A DNA stretch of 64,000 bases. It comes from Lycorma delicatula. Lineage: Eukaryota; Arthropoda; Insecta; Hemiptera; Fulgoridae. A program made the position numbers and the translations under genes. Below are positions 10,838-23,794 of this stretch, in pieces; positions within the stretch are counted from its first letter, which is position 1, and each line of letters begins with the position of its first letter. The notes beneath the pieces were generated by a model, which was not told the DNA's origin, did no database searches, and worked only from the letters and a program-made list of their open reading frames with translations. The DNA is taken from NCBI RefSeq assembly GCF_047948215.1, contig NC_134467.1, positions 38,996,520 through 39,060,519 of the forward strand, read 5' to 3'.

Positions 10838-11570
10838 GTTAAAAATCCCTTTCCGCACACCGGAAGGTGGAGGTAGATTTCACCAGTTCTAAATAAGGGA
10901 TAAAAAAATTCCCACCTGAAAGTTAAGAAAAACTTCAAATTAACTAAATACGATAATGGTTGCATGTGAAAAATGTTTTTACATGTTCAGCATAATACAA
11001 GCCCCATCTTCTTACGATTCCAGCAACAGTTTGGTCATCCCTTGCCGGAAGGATTGGTCATATCAAAACTTGATCAAGAAAAACGTTTAGAGGATTAACG
11101 ATCACTTTAAACAGATTCGATACTGTGCCTATTAAGGTGTAGGTATAGTTTTTTGTCTTCAAAAATCCCATTTTTTCCACTCACACGGCCAATGGTTGGT
11201 TATATCAAAAAACTTTACGTATATAAATTTAAGGCCCTTATCCAAAGAATAGTAAGAACTTTAAACGAATTCGATATTTTACTTAATAAGAAAGTTATGG
11301 CGATATTTTTTTATCGAAAAAGCCCCCCATTGTCAGATTTTACCCATTAACGAACTCGACCGAGATTTTGGGTCATTATAATTTGAAAGTGATAAGCGAA
11401 AAATTACAGCAGTTATCGTGTCTACAAGAAAGTGAGATGTCTACAAGAAAAACGTTTGAACTGATGGTGGTTTTTGGGTCTGGGGGATGTGAAACGCAAA
11501 GATATGTCGAAATTTTCCGGAATTCGAATGGCACCCATTACAATAAGTAGCTTTCTTATGAAATCTACCT
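10838..11570 (+). repeat. Repeat A copy 1
   Basis: Dispersed repeat of about 740 bp. The start is ATCCCTTTCCG then CCGGAAGGTGGAGGTAGATT, and the end is CCATTACAATAAGTAGCTTTCTTATG. Landmarks in between (TCAAATTAACTAAATACGA, GGTTGCATGTGAAAA, TTTTGGGTCATTATA) recur in the same order at 17.9, 19.3 and 43.2 kb. Only short open frames are present and I do not recognise the family. Confidence 0.7.
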
Positions 11571-13073
11571 AAAAAAGATGATAAATTAATAACGGTCACC
11601 TCCTCGTGGTTTAAGCTAAGACAGAGTAAAACATTTTTTACCCGTACGAAGGACATAGGGGCCGACTATTCTAAAACCCAAACTTTCAAATCCTATGCTG
11701 CCAATCTGTTACACTGAAGAAATTACAGAACACTGATAAGCTTTTATATATTGAACAGACTGTTATTGTATTATTCTCAAAAGCATGAAGAAAATTAACA
11801 CAATGGAGGGTCCTAGTTACACAGAAAGGGCGAGCGCGAATCTAGCTCTCACCGGCTAGTTTTTATTAAAAAAAAGAAAAATATATCTATTTTGACCGTA
11901 TTAGAGTACCACCAATTTTACCAGAAAACTTAAATTTTCACTGTTATATTACAGTCGCTACGAGGTGGGAATCTTCTCCCCTCGGGGGGGAATCGAGATG
12001 TTGTATTACAGTCAATTATCTAGGGATTATCACCTGAGGAAAAAAACATTATATATATAAATTCATTTATTTAATCGGTGTCGATTAAGAGAAAACACCG
12101 TACAAGACAGGGAAATTACTTCTACACGCCAACACTACTACATATATTTTAAACATGTTATCAAAATCTTATAATTGTCAACACGTACTAAAACACTCAC
12201 TCATATGAAGTAATTGTTGTAATTTAAAAATAAAATTAGAAAAACATTTATTTACAATAATTACAATATTTGTGGGAAATAACGAGGCGTAAATGTTACC
12301 GCATTCTTTGATTTGATCAAATTCTATAGAGATTTTTAAAATTAAACGAGATAATTTGACCGGGTTTCATTGCCTCTCCTTATTTGGAAATAAGGAGAGG
12401 CAATGAAACCTCAATATAATATTTATTTATATTATAAATTGCTATTCAAAATAATACGTATTTAAAGAAAATTAGTATAATTAATAACACTACAAAATTA
12501 TCGGCGGAAATGAGAAGAAAGAAAATGAGAGAGAGAGAGAAAGACTGAAAGGGAGATGGTGGTGAGAGAGAGAGAGAGAGATAGATGTATTATAGGTTAA
12601 GAAAAATTTTACAAAAAAAAATGTCCCTATAGAAAGGTGACGTACTAAACCAATCAAAAGTATTACAGTTCAAAACTTTACCTTAATAAAAGTTAAAAAA
12701 AACAGCTTCATTTAAAAAGTTAAACCGAAAGATTCTTCTTGATTTATCCATTAAAATTAAAATGATACTGAATTAAATTATGAAAAAACTACCTCCCCTG
12801 TCACAACTTCGCCCGCGCTCTATGGTTACTTGCGTTTCCCGTCGCGGTCAGAGAATATTTAGTAGATCATAGATCGCTTCGCTCGCCCTTCCAGTTTTGT
12901 AAGACTTAAGCAGCGTGACGGAAAAACCCTACTATTGCGCTTTCAGCTTTTTTTTCAAGGCGAAAATAAAAAGTGTAGACTTTACCCTAAGCAGTGGATG
13001 TTTGCAGGAATTTTCAGAGAAACAAAAGAATGCAGTCCTCGATCGAACGAAGGAAACTTTACTAAGTGTTATA
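11571..13073. other. Non-coding interval with palindrome and GA tract
   Basis: It holds a 48-bp near-perfect palindrome at 12363-12410 and GA-rich simple repeats at about 12525-12582. No coding region or known element was recognised. Confidence 0.5.
12363..12410. repeat. 48-bp palindrome
   Basis: Two 23-bp arms (starting GGTTTCATTGCCTCTCC) are perfect reverse complements separated by GG. It could extrude as a cruciform or form an RNA hairpin. It may be the tip of a foldback element, but no flanking arms were identified. Confidence 0.8.
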
Positions 13074-14403
13074 CAGAGTGTCCCATATAAAACGCAACCC
13101 AAACTTATATTGGTAGGTATAGAAATAATAAAAAGGCGCATGTGTAAATGTAAATGTAATTTTCATTATTACCATCCATTACCTTACATTTAGAGTAAAT
13201 GTTGGAAGTGGCCGCCATCTTCTTGAATACAAGCTTCAATTCTTTTTACAGCGTTTCTTGCAACTTTTTTCAAAGTTTGTGGCTGGATATTTAATACAGC
13301 TTGTTCAATATTGACTTTCGATCGTTCAAGTGTTCGTGGTTTGACGATGTAGGCTTTTTCTTTGAGGTAATCTCGTAGAAAAATATCCGCCGCAGTCAAA
13401 TCTGGAGATCTTGGTGGCCACAAGCCTCGACCGATAAAACGATTACCAAAGAATTCCTCGACAAAATCAGAAGTTGAACCTGCGTAGTGCGATGTCGCAC
13501 CTTCATGTTGTAGCCGGCAGTGTCTGTCTTCCTCTTCCAAGAGTGCGACGAACTGAAATAAAATATCCTGATATCGTTCTGCATTAATGGTGTACTCGAA
13601 AAAAATAGGACCGATTATTTTCTTCCGCGATATCGCGCACCACACGCCCAACTTCTGCGGGTGTAATTGTTTTTCGTGATAAACGTGGGGATTTTCAGCG
13701 CTCCAAATTCTACTGTTTTGGCTGTTTACGTAGCCATCCGAATGAAACCGTGCTTCATCTGTGAAAAATAACGAATCCGTAACGTTAATTCCCTCACGCA
13801 GAAATCGACGGAACCGATGACAATATTGTAGCCGTTTTTCTTTGTCGGGCTCAAGAAGTCGATGAACCGTTTGAACGCGATAAGGTCGTAATTGTAATCG
13901 TTTGGTCGTCCGACGAACAGTCGATTTAGACAAATTAATTTCAGCAGACAAACGTCTGATCGATTTATTTGGCGAGGCGAGTAATCGGTTTTTGATTTCA
14001 GTGAATATCTGTATTCAACACCAACGCAGATCTTTTGTGTTTCTTGTTATTAACAGAACCAGTCCCTCTAAATTTTGCGAAACCTTAATACTGATGTTTT
14101 GTTAGGAGCCGGTTTATCCGGGTACTTATGGCGAAACAAATCTTGCACTGCAACCGCTGATTTCGTACTGAAGTACTACTCGACAATGAAAACACGTTCA
14201 TCTACCGAAAACAGCAGCTTGTCTCTAGCAACACACTGAACGTTATGATTGCATTGTTGTTACTATCGGTAGTGTTCTACTGTGTCGCCGCGATGTTCAG
14301 ATGTTGGACGAGTACATTTCAGTAACAAGTAAGGGAGTAAGCTGGACTTTTGAAATTTCATGGATGAGTGATTGATGGGTTGCGTTTTATATGGGACACC
14401 CTG
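13074..14403 (-). mobile_element. DD38D-type Tc1-like element, copy A
   Basis: Complete element of 1330 bp with about 28-bp terminal inverted repeats. The left end is CAGAGTGTCCCATATAAAAC and the right end is the inverse of CAGGGTGTCCCATATAAAAC. TA flanks it on both sides (13072-13073, 14404-14405), the usual Tc1/mariner target duplication. The transposase is on the minus strand. Copies with the same ends are at 28127-29449 and 62260-63566. Confidence 0.92.
13190..14250 (-). pseudogene. DD38D-type transposase, inactive (copy A)
   Basis: The downstream 253 codons (13951 to 13190) are open. They hold a second helix-turn-helix unit (STVRRTTKRLQLRPYRVQ), the first catalytic Asp in FTDEARFH (residue 65 of this frame), RIWSAENPH, VWCAISRKKIIGP, the second catalytic position (residue 150), and WPPRSPDLTAAD with the third Asp (residue 189). 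The second position reads HEGATSH: Glu has replaced the Asp seen in the other two copies. The spacing between second and third positions is 38 residues. Upstream, the N-terminal helix-turn-helix part (DERVFIVE, KSAVAVQDLFRHKYP) is readable to about 14250 but has a stop (TAG for Ser) and a frameshift. The protein would cut and paste its own element in the nucleus, but this copy should be inactive. Confidence 0.9.
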
Positions 14404-14895
14404 TATAAAGGAATCTTATAAGACCTGAAACGAACACAATGTCTATTTCTAAGCGTAGTTACGATGATATACCTATAATCTTATAGTTTTCCACATCAAA
14501 CTGTCAATATCACTCTGACGCTTTCGTTATCAAATTACTGGGGCGCATACAAACACAGGAAGAAAAAACGGAATCGCAAGAAGTGTAATCCATCGATATC
14601 TACGCCGAAATCCTATTAATCCTAATTCATTAAATTTTACACGAAATCGCCTCGTTTTTTGGCTTCCACAACAATGAATAACATTTACCCAACGGATTCG
14701 TTTTAGAAATAGAATCCGTCAATTTCATTTGTACGGATAAATAATAACACAGTATTATACAATTGTGAGCTTACATATAGGCACTGTGAAACCGAAGCAT
14801 CCGTACATCCTCTTAATATAATCGATAAAATTTAATATAATGAATCCTTTTTTCTTTAATTCTTTCTTTATGCTTGTACAATATATAATCCTTAA
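14404..14895. other. AT-rich spacer
   Basis: No coding frame or recognised repeat was seen between the Tc1-like element and repeat D. Confidence 0.5.
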
Positions 14896-15560
14896 GCTTA
14901 ATGTCAGTAGTCATCCACCAAAAATAAGATAAAAAAACTCTTTGTATGGAAGTGTGCGCTTCACAGTTCCAGAGGCGTAGTGTTTGGAGAGAGAGCACTG
15001 TCGCTCCCGCAGTGCCGATCCTGGCGTGCTGGTGGAAGGTAGTTTTTTTTTTTACTCCGCGTCTGTACGGAACGTTCCTTGTTCGTTCCCTTTTCTATTT
15101 TAAATATGAAAACGGTTTAGTTGTTTTATCAATAGCGATGAGAAGAGTTTTATCAAAAGCGAGGAATCACCGAATCTGTCCAAAAACACGCTGGAAGAGC
15201 GAAAAAGAAAGTAATTTTAGTAAAAGCTAATTATGTATTTGTTTGTGAGTACGTAGAAATTTACATTGAGTACTGTTAAACTATAATGTGGACGTTTTAT
15301 TAAATTAAAATTGAACTTTAAGCGGACGTTTTATTATAATTTATTCGGTTAAACCGAATACGGTTTTTAAGCGCAATGTACTTCAAAACTGTGTACCATA
15401 TTTTTTAATGTGATAAAATGTAGAATAAGATTATTATCCCCGGTTCCAACTATTCTATTAGATTCATTTTTTCGGTTTTTTTGTTTTACACAAAAATTTA
15501 ACCGTAACCATGAAAAGGCTCAGAAAAAAAATTTCTGGAGCAGCACCCCCACTGTAATTT
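14896..15560 (+). repeat. Repeat D copy 1
   Basis: A repeat of about 660 bp matches 20331-20590 plus 21712-22190. Landmarks: TAATGTCAGTAG near the start, GAGAGCACTGTCGCTCCCGCA, GTGCCGATCCTGGCGTGCTGG, a CTCCGCGT block, and CTGGAGCAGCACC near the end. This copy is uninterrupted and shows the pre-insertion state of the second copy. The GC-rich first 200 bp could be regulatory. The class is unknown. Confidence 0.7.
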
Positions 15561-16040
15561 TAGCTACGAGCCCCCACTGGGTACAACAGTCAAAAAATGA
15601 CAAGGTGGGAAAATCTCATTACCATTTTTCCTAGTACGCCAAGCATTAGATCTTGTTATTTTTTTCTTTTTTGACGTGACAACGTCTTATATAAATCGAT
15701 GAACGCCGGTAGCACGCACGAAAAAGCACGACTTATTGTCCCGTTCCGCCTGAGCCGAGCATACGAGCAAGAGAGAGGGGGCACGATCGGCCTAAGCGTT
15801 CGGTTTGTGCCGCATCTATCTCTCTTCCACTCGTTTGGCCCATTTGTCCGAGTAGAAGAGAAACAGCGGCACCACACAACTTACACCTACACATGAACTG
15901 TTTTCGTCAACCGTTAAAATAAAGTAAAGTGAAAAGTTAATGTGGTTTTCATTGTTTATTACAACAACAATTGCGGCAATAAAGATAAATAATCGATTGT
16001 GCGTAAATGATTGTTATTAAGGTAAGATTAAAAATGAATT
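15561..16040. other. Spacer with possible LTR-like segment
   Basis: 15676-15930 is GC-richer than its surroundings, with a TATATAA-type box at about 15689 and AATAAAG at about 15919. Overlapping frames of 65-73 codons on both strands reflect base composition rather than a gene. A solo LTR is possible, but no second copy is present to test it. Confidence 0.35.
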
Positions 16041-16710
16041 TTTAACCTCGCATATGTCATAACAATGTGTCTAAAATGACAATGTGAACCGGCCAACCGC
16101 CGTGTGAGGAAATCGACTATTTTATCAAACAGGTTAGGGCGGGCTTTTCAAAAGCAGAAATTTCATAAATTTGATTTATATTTTCAATTTCGTCATTTCA
16201 AATTAACAATTTATTGTCATCGATCTGATTTCATTTTATTTCTATAATTAATTATTCATGATTATATTTAAACAAATTATTTAAGTTAAACTTGTAAAAA
16301 CTACAAATAATATTTAAAAATTGAATATTAATGTTTTTTAACAAAAATTTCGATTTACTTAAAACGAGTTAAGTAGAAGTTTTAATGACAAGTTGAACCG
16401 CCTAACCGTCTTTCAATGGAAATACTATCATGTCAAGCAGGTTTTGGCGGGCTTTTCAAAAACAGCAATTTTATGAATTTGATTTATGATTTCAATTACA
16501 TCGTTTTAATTTGATACACTTTATCAACATTGATTTGATTAAAGTTTATTTCTATAACAAATTGTTCATAATTATTTTTGAACAAATCTTTCAACTTAAA
16601 CTTGCAAATTTATTAATATTAATTATTATTATTATTATTATTATTATTAAATGGAATATTAACGTGCTTCATCAGCTAATTAAACAATCACTTCGATTCC
16701 ATTTGTTTGT
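16041..16710. repeat. Diverged tandem duplication, period about 309 bp
   Basis: The blocks GTGAACCGGCCAACCG (16084) and GTTGAACCGCCTAACCG (16392), and GGCGGGCTTTTCAAAA (about 16138 and 16447), recur in order about 309 bp apart, along with the following ATTTCTATAA and CAACTTAAACTTG-type blocks. The two units have diverged by many substitutions. A (TTA)n run at about 16622-16650 lies in unit 2. Confidence 0.7.
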
Positions 16711-17924
<1,214 letters not shown>

Positions 17925-18300
17925 AAAATCCGCCGGAATTCGGTAGGCCGGAAGGTGGAGGTAGATTTCACCGGTGCTAAGTAGGGGATAAAAAATATTT
18001 CCATCTTAAAGTGACGAAAAACTTCAAATTTACTCAATACGACAATGGTTGCATGTTAAAAAAGTTTCACATGTTTACCACAGAAGTCCCATCTTTTTAC
18101 AATTCCAGCAACATTTTGATCATCCCTTGCCGTAAGGGTTGGTCATATAAAAAATTGTTAAAGACAAAAGGTTTAGGTAATGTTTAGAGGCACAGTATCG
18201 AATCGTTTTAAAGTGGTAGTTAGTACCCCACTTGTCGAAAACTCCATTTTTTCAATTCCCTGGACCAACCATTTGAAAACTCCATTTTTTCAATTCCCCT
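17925..18300 (+). repeat. Repeat A copy 2, 3'-truncated
   Basis: It starts at CCGGAAGGTGGAGGTAGATT (about 17949) and follows copy 1 to about 18300, where AT-rich sequence and a (TA)n run begin. The second half of the repeat is missing. Confidence 0.7.
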
Positions 18301-18308
18301 GGTAATAT

Positions 18309-18341
<33 letters not shown>

Positions 18342-18691
18342 CATTACCTAGTACCGAACCCCCGTTTTCAATATTAAAAATATATAATAATACCATATAT
18401 ATTTAGAAAAATAAATGAAACAGCAAAGTCAAATGCTTTGACATGCAATGAAATTGTTAAGTATAAAAAATCTAAAATGTGTCATTATTACAATAATGAT
18501 AAAGTACACTTACACAGGCATACACAATATACAAAAAAAAACGAAACAACGTATTTAAATAAATTTGGAACACAATTTAGCAGACGACAAAACCTTGACC
18601 CGATTTTACTTTTACATAGACTACACGTTACTACGAACTTGTTATTCATCCGATAAACAGTAGTAATAAGTATAACGCACAACAATTATCT

Positions 18692-18758
<67 letters not shown>

Positions 18759-19347
18759 ATACACACACAATATATATAATTTTTAAATCGTCGTTTGTAT
18801 GTGTAATGCCTAAGAAAAGAGGTACTCTGAATGATTGATTGGTAGATTTAATTTACCAAGACGAAATAATTAAACGGAAGAGGGGTAAAAAAAAAAACAA
18901 GGAAAAATGGGGGGTATTAGCAAGGACCTTTCTTGATATAACACCCGATCAAAACTAAATAATCCAAAAATAAAACAGTTATAATTTACCGCATTAATTA
19001 ATTTTCGATATGCCAAAAACATTTTAAATCGTACTCTCAAAATTTTTATGTTTAGATTACGAGTGAGGGGGGTTTCAAAAATAACGTAAATTGTAAAGAG
19101 GTATAGGCGTAAGATCCAGTTCGTTCTTCTATCGCGTCCTATAAACCTTCAAACCGACGAAAATCGTTGAAACCACAAGTTAACCTAGACATTTTCAAAA
19201 TATACTGGTTTATAATTTTATAAATAACTGGTTTTTTTTTTTAATACACGGAATGACATCCTCACCCCATCATCCTTATTCGCCCGATTTCGAATCTTGC
19301 CACTTCTTTTTTTTATTTCCAAAGCAATTTGGAACGTTTGGAGAGGG
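18301..19347. other. AT-rich spacer with (AC)n
   Basis: It contains (TA)n at about 18322-18338 and an (AC)n tract at 18694-18769 with two T interruptions. No coding region was seen. Confidence 0.5.
18694..18769. repeat. (AC)n microsatellite
   Basis: About 38 dinucleotide units, broken twice near the right end by CATACACAT-type changes. Confidence 0.95.
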
Positions 19348-20322
19348 GAAAAATCCCTTTCGGCAAACCGGAAGTCGAAGGTAGATTTCACCAGTGCTAA
19401 CGGATAAAAACCCAACGGGTTGGTAGCTGATTTGGAAGTCGAGAGTTCCAGCGTTCAAGTCCTAATAAAGTCAGTTATTTTTACACGGATTTGAATACTA
19501 GATCGTGGATACCGGTGTTCTTTGGTGGTCGGGTTTCAATTAACCACACATCTCAGAAATGGTGGAACTGAGGGTGTACAAGACTACACTTCATTTACAC
19601 TCATACATATCATCATCTGAAGTATTATTTGAACGGTAATTACCAGAAGTTAAACAGGAAAATGAAAGAAAGAAGTAGCGGGTAATCTACCATCTTAAAG
19701 TTAAGAAAAACTTCAAAGTTACTCAATACGACAACGGTTGCATGTGAAAAAAGTTTCACATGTTTGGCATACGACAAACCCCATCTTCATACAATTCCAG
19801 CAACATTTTGGTCATCCCTTGTCGTTAAGGGTTGGTCATATCAAAAAATTGTTTCAGACAAACGTTTTAGGTAATGTTTAGAGGACTAACGAACACTTTA
19901 CATCGATTTAATACTGTGCCTATTAAGGGAGGTATGATTTTTTGTCTTCGAAACCCCATTGTTTCACCCTCTTGGGGTAATGATCCATGATATCAAAAAA
20001 CTGTAGTTTTAGGTCCTTATCCAAAGAATAGTATGAACTTTAAATGAATTCGATATTTTACTTAATAAGAAAGTTATTAAGAGCCGCATTTCCTCCTCCA
20101 TGGTCCGATTTTGCCCATTAACAAGCTCAACCGAGATTTTGGGTCGTTATATTTTATGTGTCAATTTGAAAGTGACTGGCGCAAAATTACGGCAACTTAT
20201 AGATATATATAAACTTTTAAATGACGGTAGGGGATAAAAAACGCGAAAATATGTCGAAATTTTCCGTAAGTCGAATCACGGTACCCATTACAATAGGTAG
20301 CTTTCTTATGTAATCTACTTAT
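19348..20322 (+). repeat. Repeat A copy 3, interrupted by SINE-1
   Basis: The repeat A start block is at 19348-19410 and continues after the SINE from about 19685 (CCATCTTAAAGTTAAGAAAAA) to CTTTCTTATGTAATCTACT. Copies 1, 2 and 4 run straight through this point, which shows the SINE is an insertion. Confidence 0.75.
19411..19680 (+). mobile_element. SINE-1 copy 4, head deletion
   Basis: Plus-strand SINE-1. The head begins AACGGGTTGGT but jumps to AGCTGATTTGG, losing most of the A-box region. The B box GTTCAAGTCC (about 19455) and the full body and GAAAGAAAG tail are present. It sits inside repeat A. Confidence 0.85.
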
Positions 20323-20589
20323 ACAGCTTAATGTCAGTAGCCATCCCCCAGTTTATGAAAAATATACAGAAATCTGTGTACAGAACTGTGCGTTTTACAG
20401 ATCCAGCAGTGCGGTGAGCATAGGAAGCTACACGCGAGAGAGCACTGTCGCTCCCGGAGTGCCGATCCTGGCGTGCTGGTGGAAGGCAGTTTTTTTTTAC
20501 TCCGCGTGTGTACGTAACGTTCCTTGTGCATTCCCTGTACTAGTTTAGTCGGTATAAGTAATATGAAAGCGGTTTAGTTGTTTTTTCAG

Positions 20590-21711
20590 TTTTTTTTTTT
20601 GTCTTCAGTCGTTTGACTGGTTTGATGCAGCTCTCCAAGATTCCCTATCTAGTGCTAGTCGTTTGATTTCAGTATACCCTCTACATCCTACATCCCTAAC
20701 AATTTGTTTTACATATTCCAAACGTGGCCTGCCTACACAATTTTTTCCTTCTACCTGTCCTTCCAATATTAAAGCGACTATTCCAGGATGCCTTAGTATG
20801 TGGCCTATAAGTCTGTCTCTTTTTTTAACTATATTTTTCGAAATGCTTCTTTCTTTATCTATTTGCCGCAATACCTCTTCGTTTGTCACTTTATCCACCC
20901 ATCTGATTTTTAACATTCTCCTATAGCACCGCATTTCAAAAGCTTCTAATCTTTTCTTCTCAGATACTCCGATCGTCCAAGTTTCACTTCCATATAAAGC
21001 GACACTCCAAACATACACTTTCAAAAATCTTTTCCTGACATTAATTTTTGATGTAAACAAATTATATTTCTTACTGAAGGCTCGTTTAGCTTGTGCTATT
21101 CGGCATTTTTTATCGCTCCTGCTTCGTCCATCTTTAGTAATTCTACTTCCCAAATAACAAAATTTTTCTACCTCCATAATCTTTTCTCCTCCTATTTTCA
21201 CATTCAGTGGTCCATCTTTGTTATTTCTACTACTTTTCATTACTTTCGTTTTGTTCTTGTTTATTTTCATGCTATAGTTCTTGCGTAGGACTTCATCTAT
21301 GCCGTTCATTGTTTCTTCTAAATCCTTTTTACTCTCGGCTAGAATTACTATATCATCAGCAAATCGTATCATCTTTATCTTTTCACCTTGTACTGTTACT
21401 CCGATTCTAAATTGTTCTTTAATATCATTAACTGCTAGATCCATGTAAAGATTAAAAAGTAACGGAGATAGGGAACATCCTTGTCGGACTCCCTGTCTTA
21501 TTACGGCTTCTTTCTTATGTTCTTCAATTGTTACTGTTGCTGTTTGGTTCCTGTACATGTTAGCAATTGTTCTTCTATCTCTGTATTTGAACCCTAATTT
21601 TTTTAAAATGCTGAACATTTTATTCCAGTCTACGTTATCGAATGCCTTTTCTAGGTCTATAAACGCCAAGTATGTTGGTTTGTTTTTCTTTAATCTTTCT
21701 TCTACTGTTTT
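20590..21711 (-). mobile_element. LINE-1 copy b, 5'-truncated insertion in repeat D
   Basis: The insertion runs from the antisense poly-A tail at 20590 to about 21711. Similar GTTTTTTCA-type sequence on both sides may be a target-site duplication, but the T-runs blur its limits. Confidence 0.75.
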
Positions 21712-21744
21712 TTTCAATAACAATAAGAAAATGGCGGAAAGCAA
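20605..21744 (-). CDS. LINE-1 reverse transcriptase, open but 5'-truncated
   Basis: The 379-codon frame is uninterrupted. The first dozen residues are read from flanking DNA, so the ATG is accidental; LINE homology starts near 21707. Motifs in order: YLAFIDLEKAFDNVDW (RT finger/palm with the first catalytic Asp), RQGCSLSPLLFNLYMDL, FADDIVILAES (the YADD-type catalytic pair), FCYLGSRI, LYGSETWT, and the C-terminal IGHILRHPG / GRPRLEYVKQIV / LDRESWRAA blocks. The family's enzyme copies its RNA at nicked target DNA. The endonuclease and upstream RT motifs are missing, so this copy cannot move alone. A poly-T (20591-20600, the antisense poly-A tail) precedes the stop by a few bases. Copies at 0.8 and 35.4 kb are far more damaged. 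Confidence 0.85.
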   Translation of the reverse strand: MLSAIFLLLLKKTVEERLKKNKPTYLAFIDLEKAFDNVDWNKMFSILKKLGFKYRDRRTIANMYRNQTATVTIEEHKKEAVIRQGVRQGCSLSPLLFNLYMDLAVNDIKEQFRIGVTVQGEKIKMIRFADDIVILAESKKDLEETMNGIDEVLRKNYSMKINKNKTKVMKSSRNNKDGPLNVKIGGEKIMEVEKFCYLGSRITKDGRSRSDKKCRIAQAKRAFSKKYNLFTSKINVRKRFLKVYVWSVALYGSETWTIGVSEKKRLEAFEMRCYRRMLKIRWVDKVTNEEVLRQIDKERSISKNIVKKRDRLIGHILRHPGIVALILEGQVEGKNCVGRPRLEYVKQIVRDVGCRGYTEIKRLALDRESWRAASNQSND

Positions 21745-22192
21745 GGGCTGTTTGATCGCGAAATAGATCCAAAAATACGTTGGAAGGGCGAAAGAGAAGG
21801 TAATCAGTAAAAACTAATTTTACGTATTTGTTTCTGTGCACATAGAAATTTCAATTAAGCACTGTTCGACTATAATATTTTTAAACGGAGATTTTATTTA
21901 TTAAGTTATAATGTAATGATACTAAAAACTACTATCTACACATTTTATTATTTATTCGGTAAAACCGAATAGGGCTTTTAATCGCAGTGTTCTTAAATAC
22001 TGTGTACTATATTCTTGAATGTGACAAATGTATAATTAAATTATTATATTGCTTCCAGCTATTCTATTTGATTCCTTTTTTTTCCGGTTCTTTTATTTTA
22101 CAAAAAACTTTAACGATGGCCTTGAAAAGGTCCAGAGAAAAATTATCTGGAGCAGCACCACCACTAATTTTAGTTACGAGACGTTACTGGTG

Positions 22193-22470
22193 TTAATTAA
22201 AAACAGTTTTAATTTACAAAAATGAAATTCAATTAGTTTGATAAATTGAAATAAATCGTTTTAGGAATGGATAGAAATTATACTACGTAGTTATTAAAAA
22301 AAGAGGAAGAGTATCTCAACATTTTTCTGGATGAATTAAGGAAAACCGTGGTAAATCCTTTAACTATATTACCTTTAATGTATTCTAATTAATTATCTAA
22401 GTTTATTGAATAAAAGCGACAGGAAAAAAGAAGTCCATCAATCACACATCTTATCTCAATTAAACAAGAA

Positions 22471-22519
<49 letters not shown>

Positions 22520-23794
22520 CACGAAGAATAAATACGACAGGAGTTAAAATCAGTTAATGAAAAACAAACGTTTGTTGAAAGAAGTTTTTTTTTTTTTTTA
22601 AATAAACGAAGATTAAATGCGGTAACAGTAAAAAGAGAAGAGATACAATTTAAGATCTAGGGGATAACAAACTTTACGAGAAAGGGGAGGTAATAGAGTA
22701 TAGATAATGGGGGGGTAGAATAGACATGCTAGTTTAACGGTAGGAGAGGTGTATAATAAGAGAAACATCTCATCTATTTTTAAAACATTTAAATATCCCG
22801 GCAGAAGCTATTTCTGAATTGAAACCGACACACTTAAATTAGAAGAAAAAAAGAAGAAAAACACACATATATATAGACACGGTATCACTAATCTTAAACT
22901 CAGCGACCATCATCATTATTTGCTGTACGCTCATTGCAAGAAAAAAGAAAATACAAAAACGTGAGTTGTTTTCTGTAGTAAAGATAAATTATCTTGCTAG
23001 AGGCAACAATTTTTTTTTAATTGCTAAAATACCTGTCCAGTGTCCTAATTTTTTAAATAAAGTAGACTCATATTAAAAAAAAAAAATTATTAAAAATGCG
23101 CAAACATTATATTTGTTATATCTTTCAATTGACTGGTTTAAAGCAATTCATCATACCTTTTCTGTTCCATGAAAATCAATTATAAATATTATTATTTTTT
23201 TTTAATTTCGTTATTTAAAAATAGTATGTTTAATTCGAACAATTATAATTATCTGTTATCAAATATAATTTTTAAATTTTAATATGTATAAATTTTTCTT
23301 TTACAAATACGTAAAAAGTATTCCCTAACCCACCTTGTTATACTATTTTTATTTTTTAATATACCTTCGTTACATATATCCTCCTATTTTCTTTCCTTTT
23401 TACTTAAAAAAAAAAGTATATATACGAATACGTAAAGCTATTCCTGATTAATTACTTCTTGAAAAAAAAAAATTATGGGAAAAAATTAACAAGGAAAAGT
23501 TTTTATAATAGAAAATAATTTTTTTTTAAATAGTTTTTAATCCAGGAAAATCACTTTTCCTCGATTTTTTTTATACCATTATGAAGCAAATAATTATGAC
23601 AATCGATAACAAACAAATAAGTACTTGTTTCTCATTGCATCGCTACTACGTTATTCCACTTTTTTAGATGCAACTTCTTCTGACATAAAAAAAAACAAAA
23701 ACTTTTATTTAAGATGGAAAAAGAACATTTTTTTAAATAAAAATAAAAATAACTTACAAATTATGTTGACTCCATGACGTATATCAACAAAACC
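22193..23794. other. AT-rich interval with (AC)n
   Basis: An (AC)n tract is at 22472-22518. The remainder is strongly AT-rich with many homopolymers and no coding signal. Confidence 0.5.

Larger units (their letters stand above)
20331..22192 (+). repeat. Repeat D copy 2, split by LINE-1
   Basis: The left half is 20331-20589 and the right half 21712-22192. Together they align with the continuous copy at 14896-15560, apart from small differences. The LINE sits between GTTTAGTTGTTTT and CAATAACAATAAG. The pre-insertion order in copy 1 is TTTAGTTGTTTTATCAATAG. Confidence 0.75.

Noticed and set aside
13396..13584. Short alternative-frame peptide also present at 28.9 and 63.1 kb
   Set aside because: It recurs only because the DD38D transposase recurs; it is the shifted frame of that gene.
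15656..15896. Overlapping 73- and 65-codon frames on opposite strands
   Set aside because: The openness on both strands follows the GC-richer composition; no domain, start context or splice support.
20663..21410. Plus-strand frames rich in Phe/Ser/Leu
   Set aside because: They are antisense shadows of the LINE-1 polymerase.
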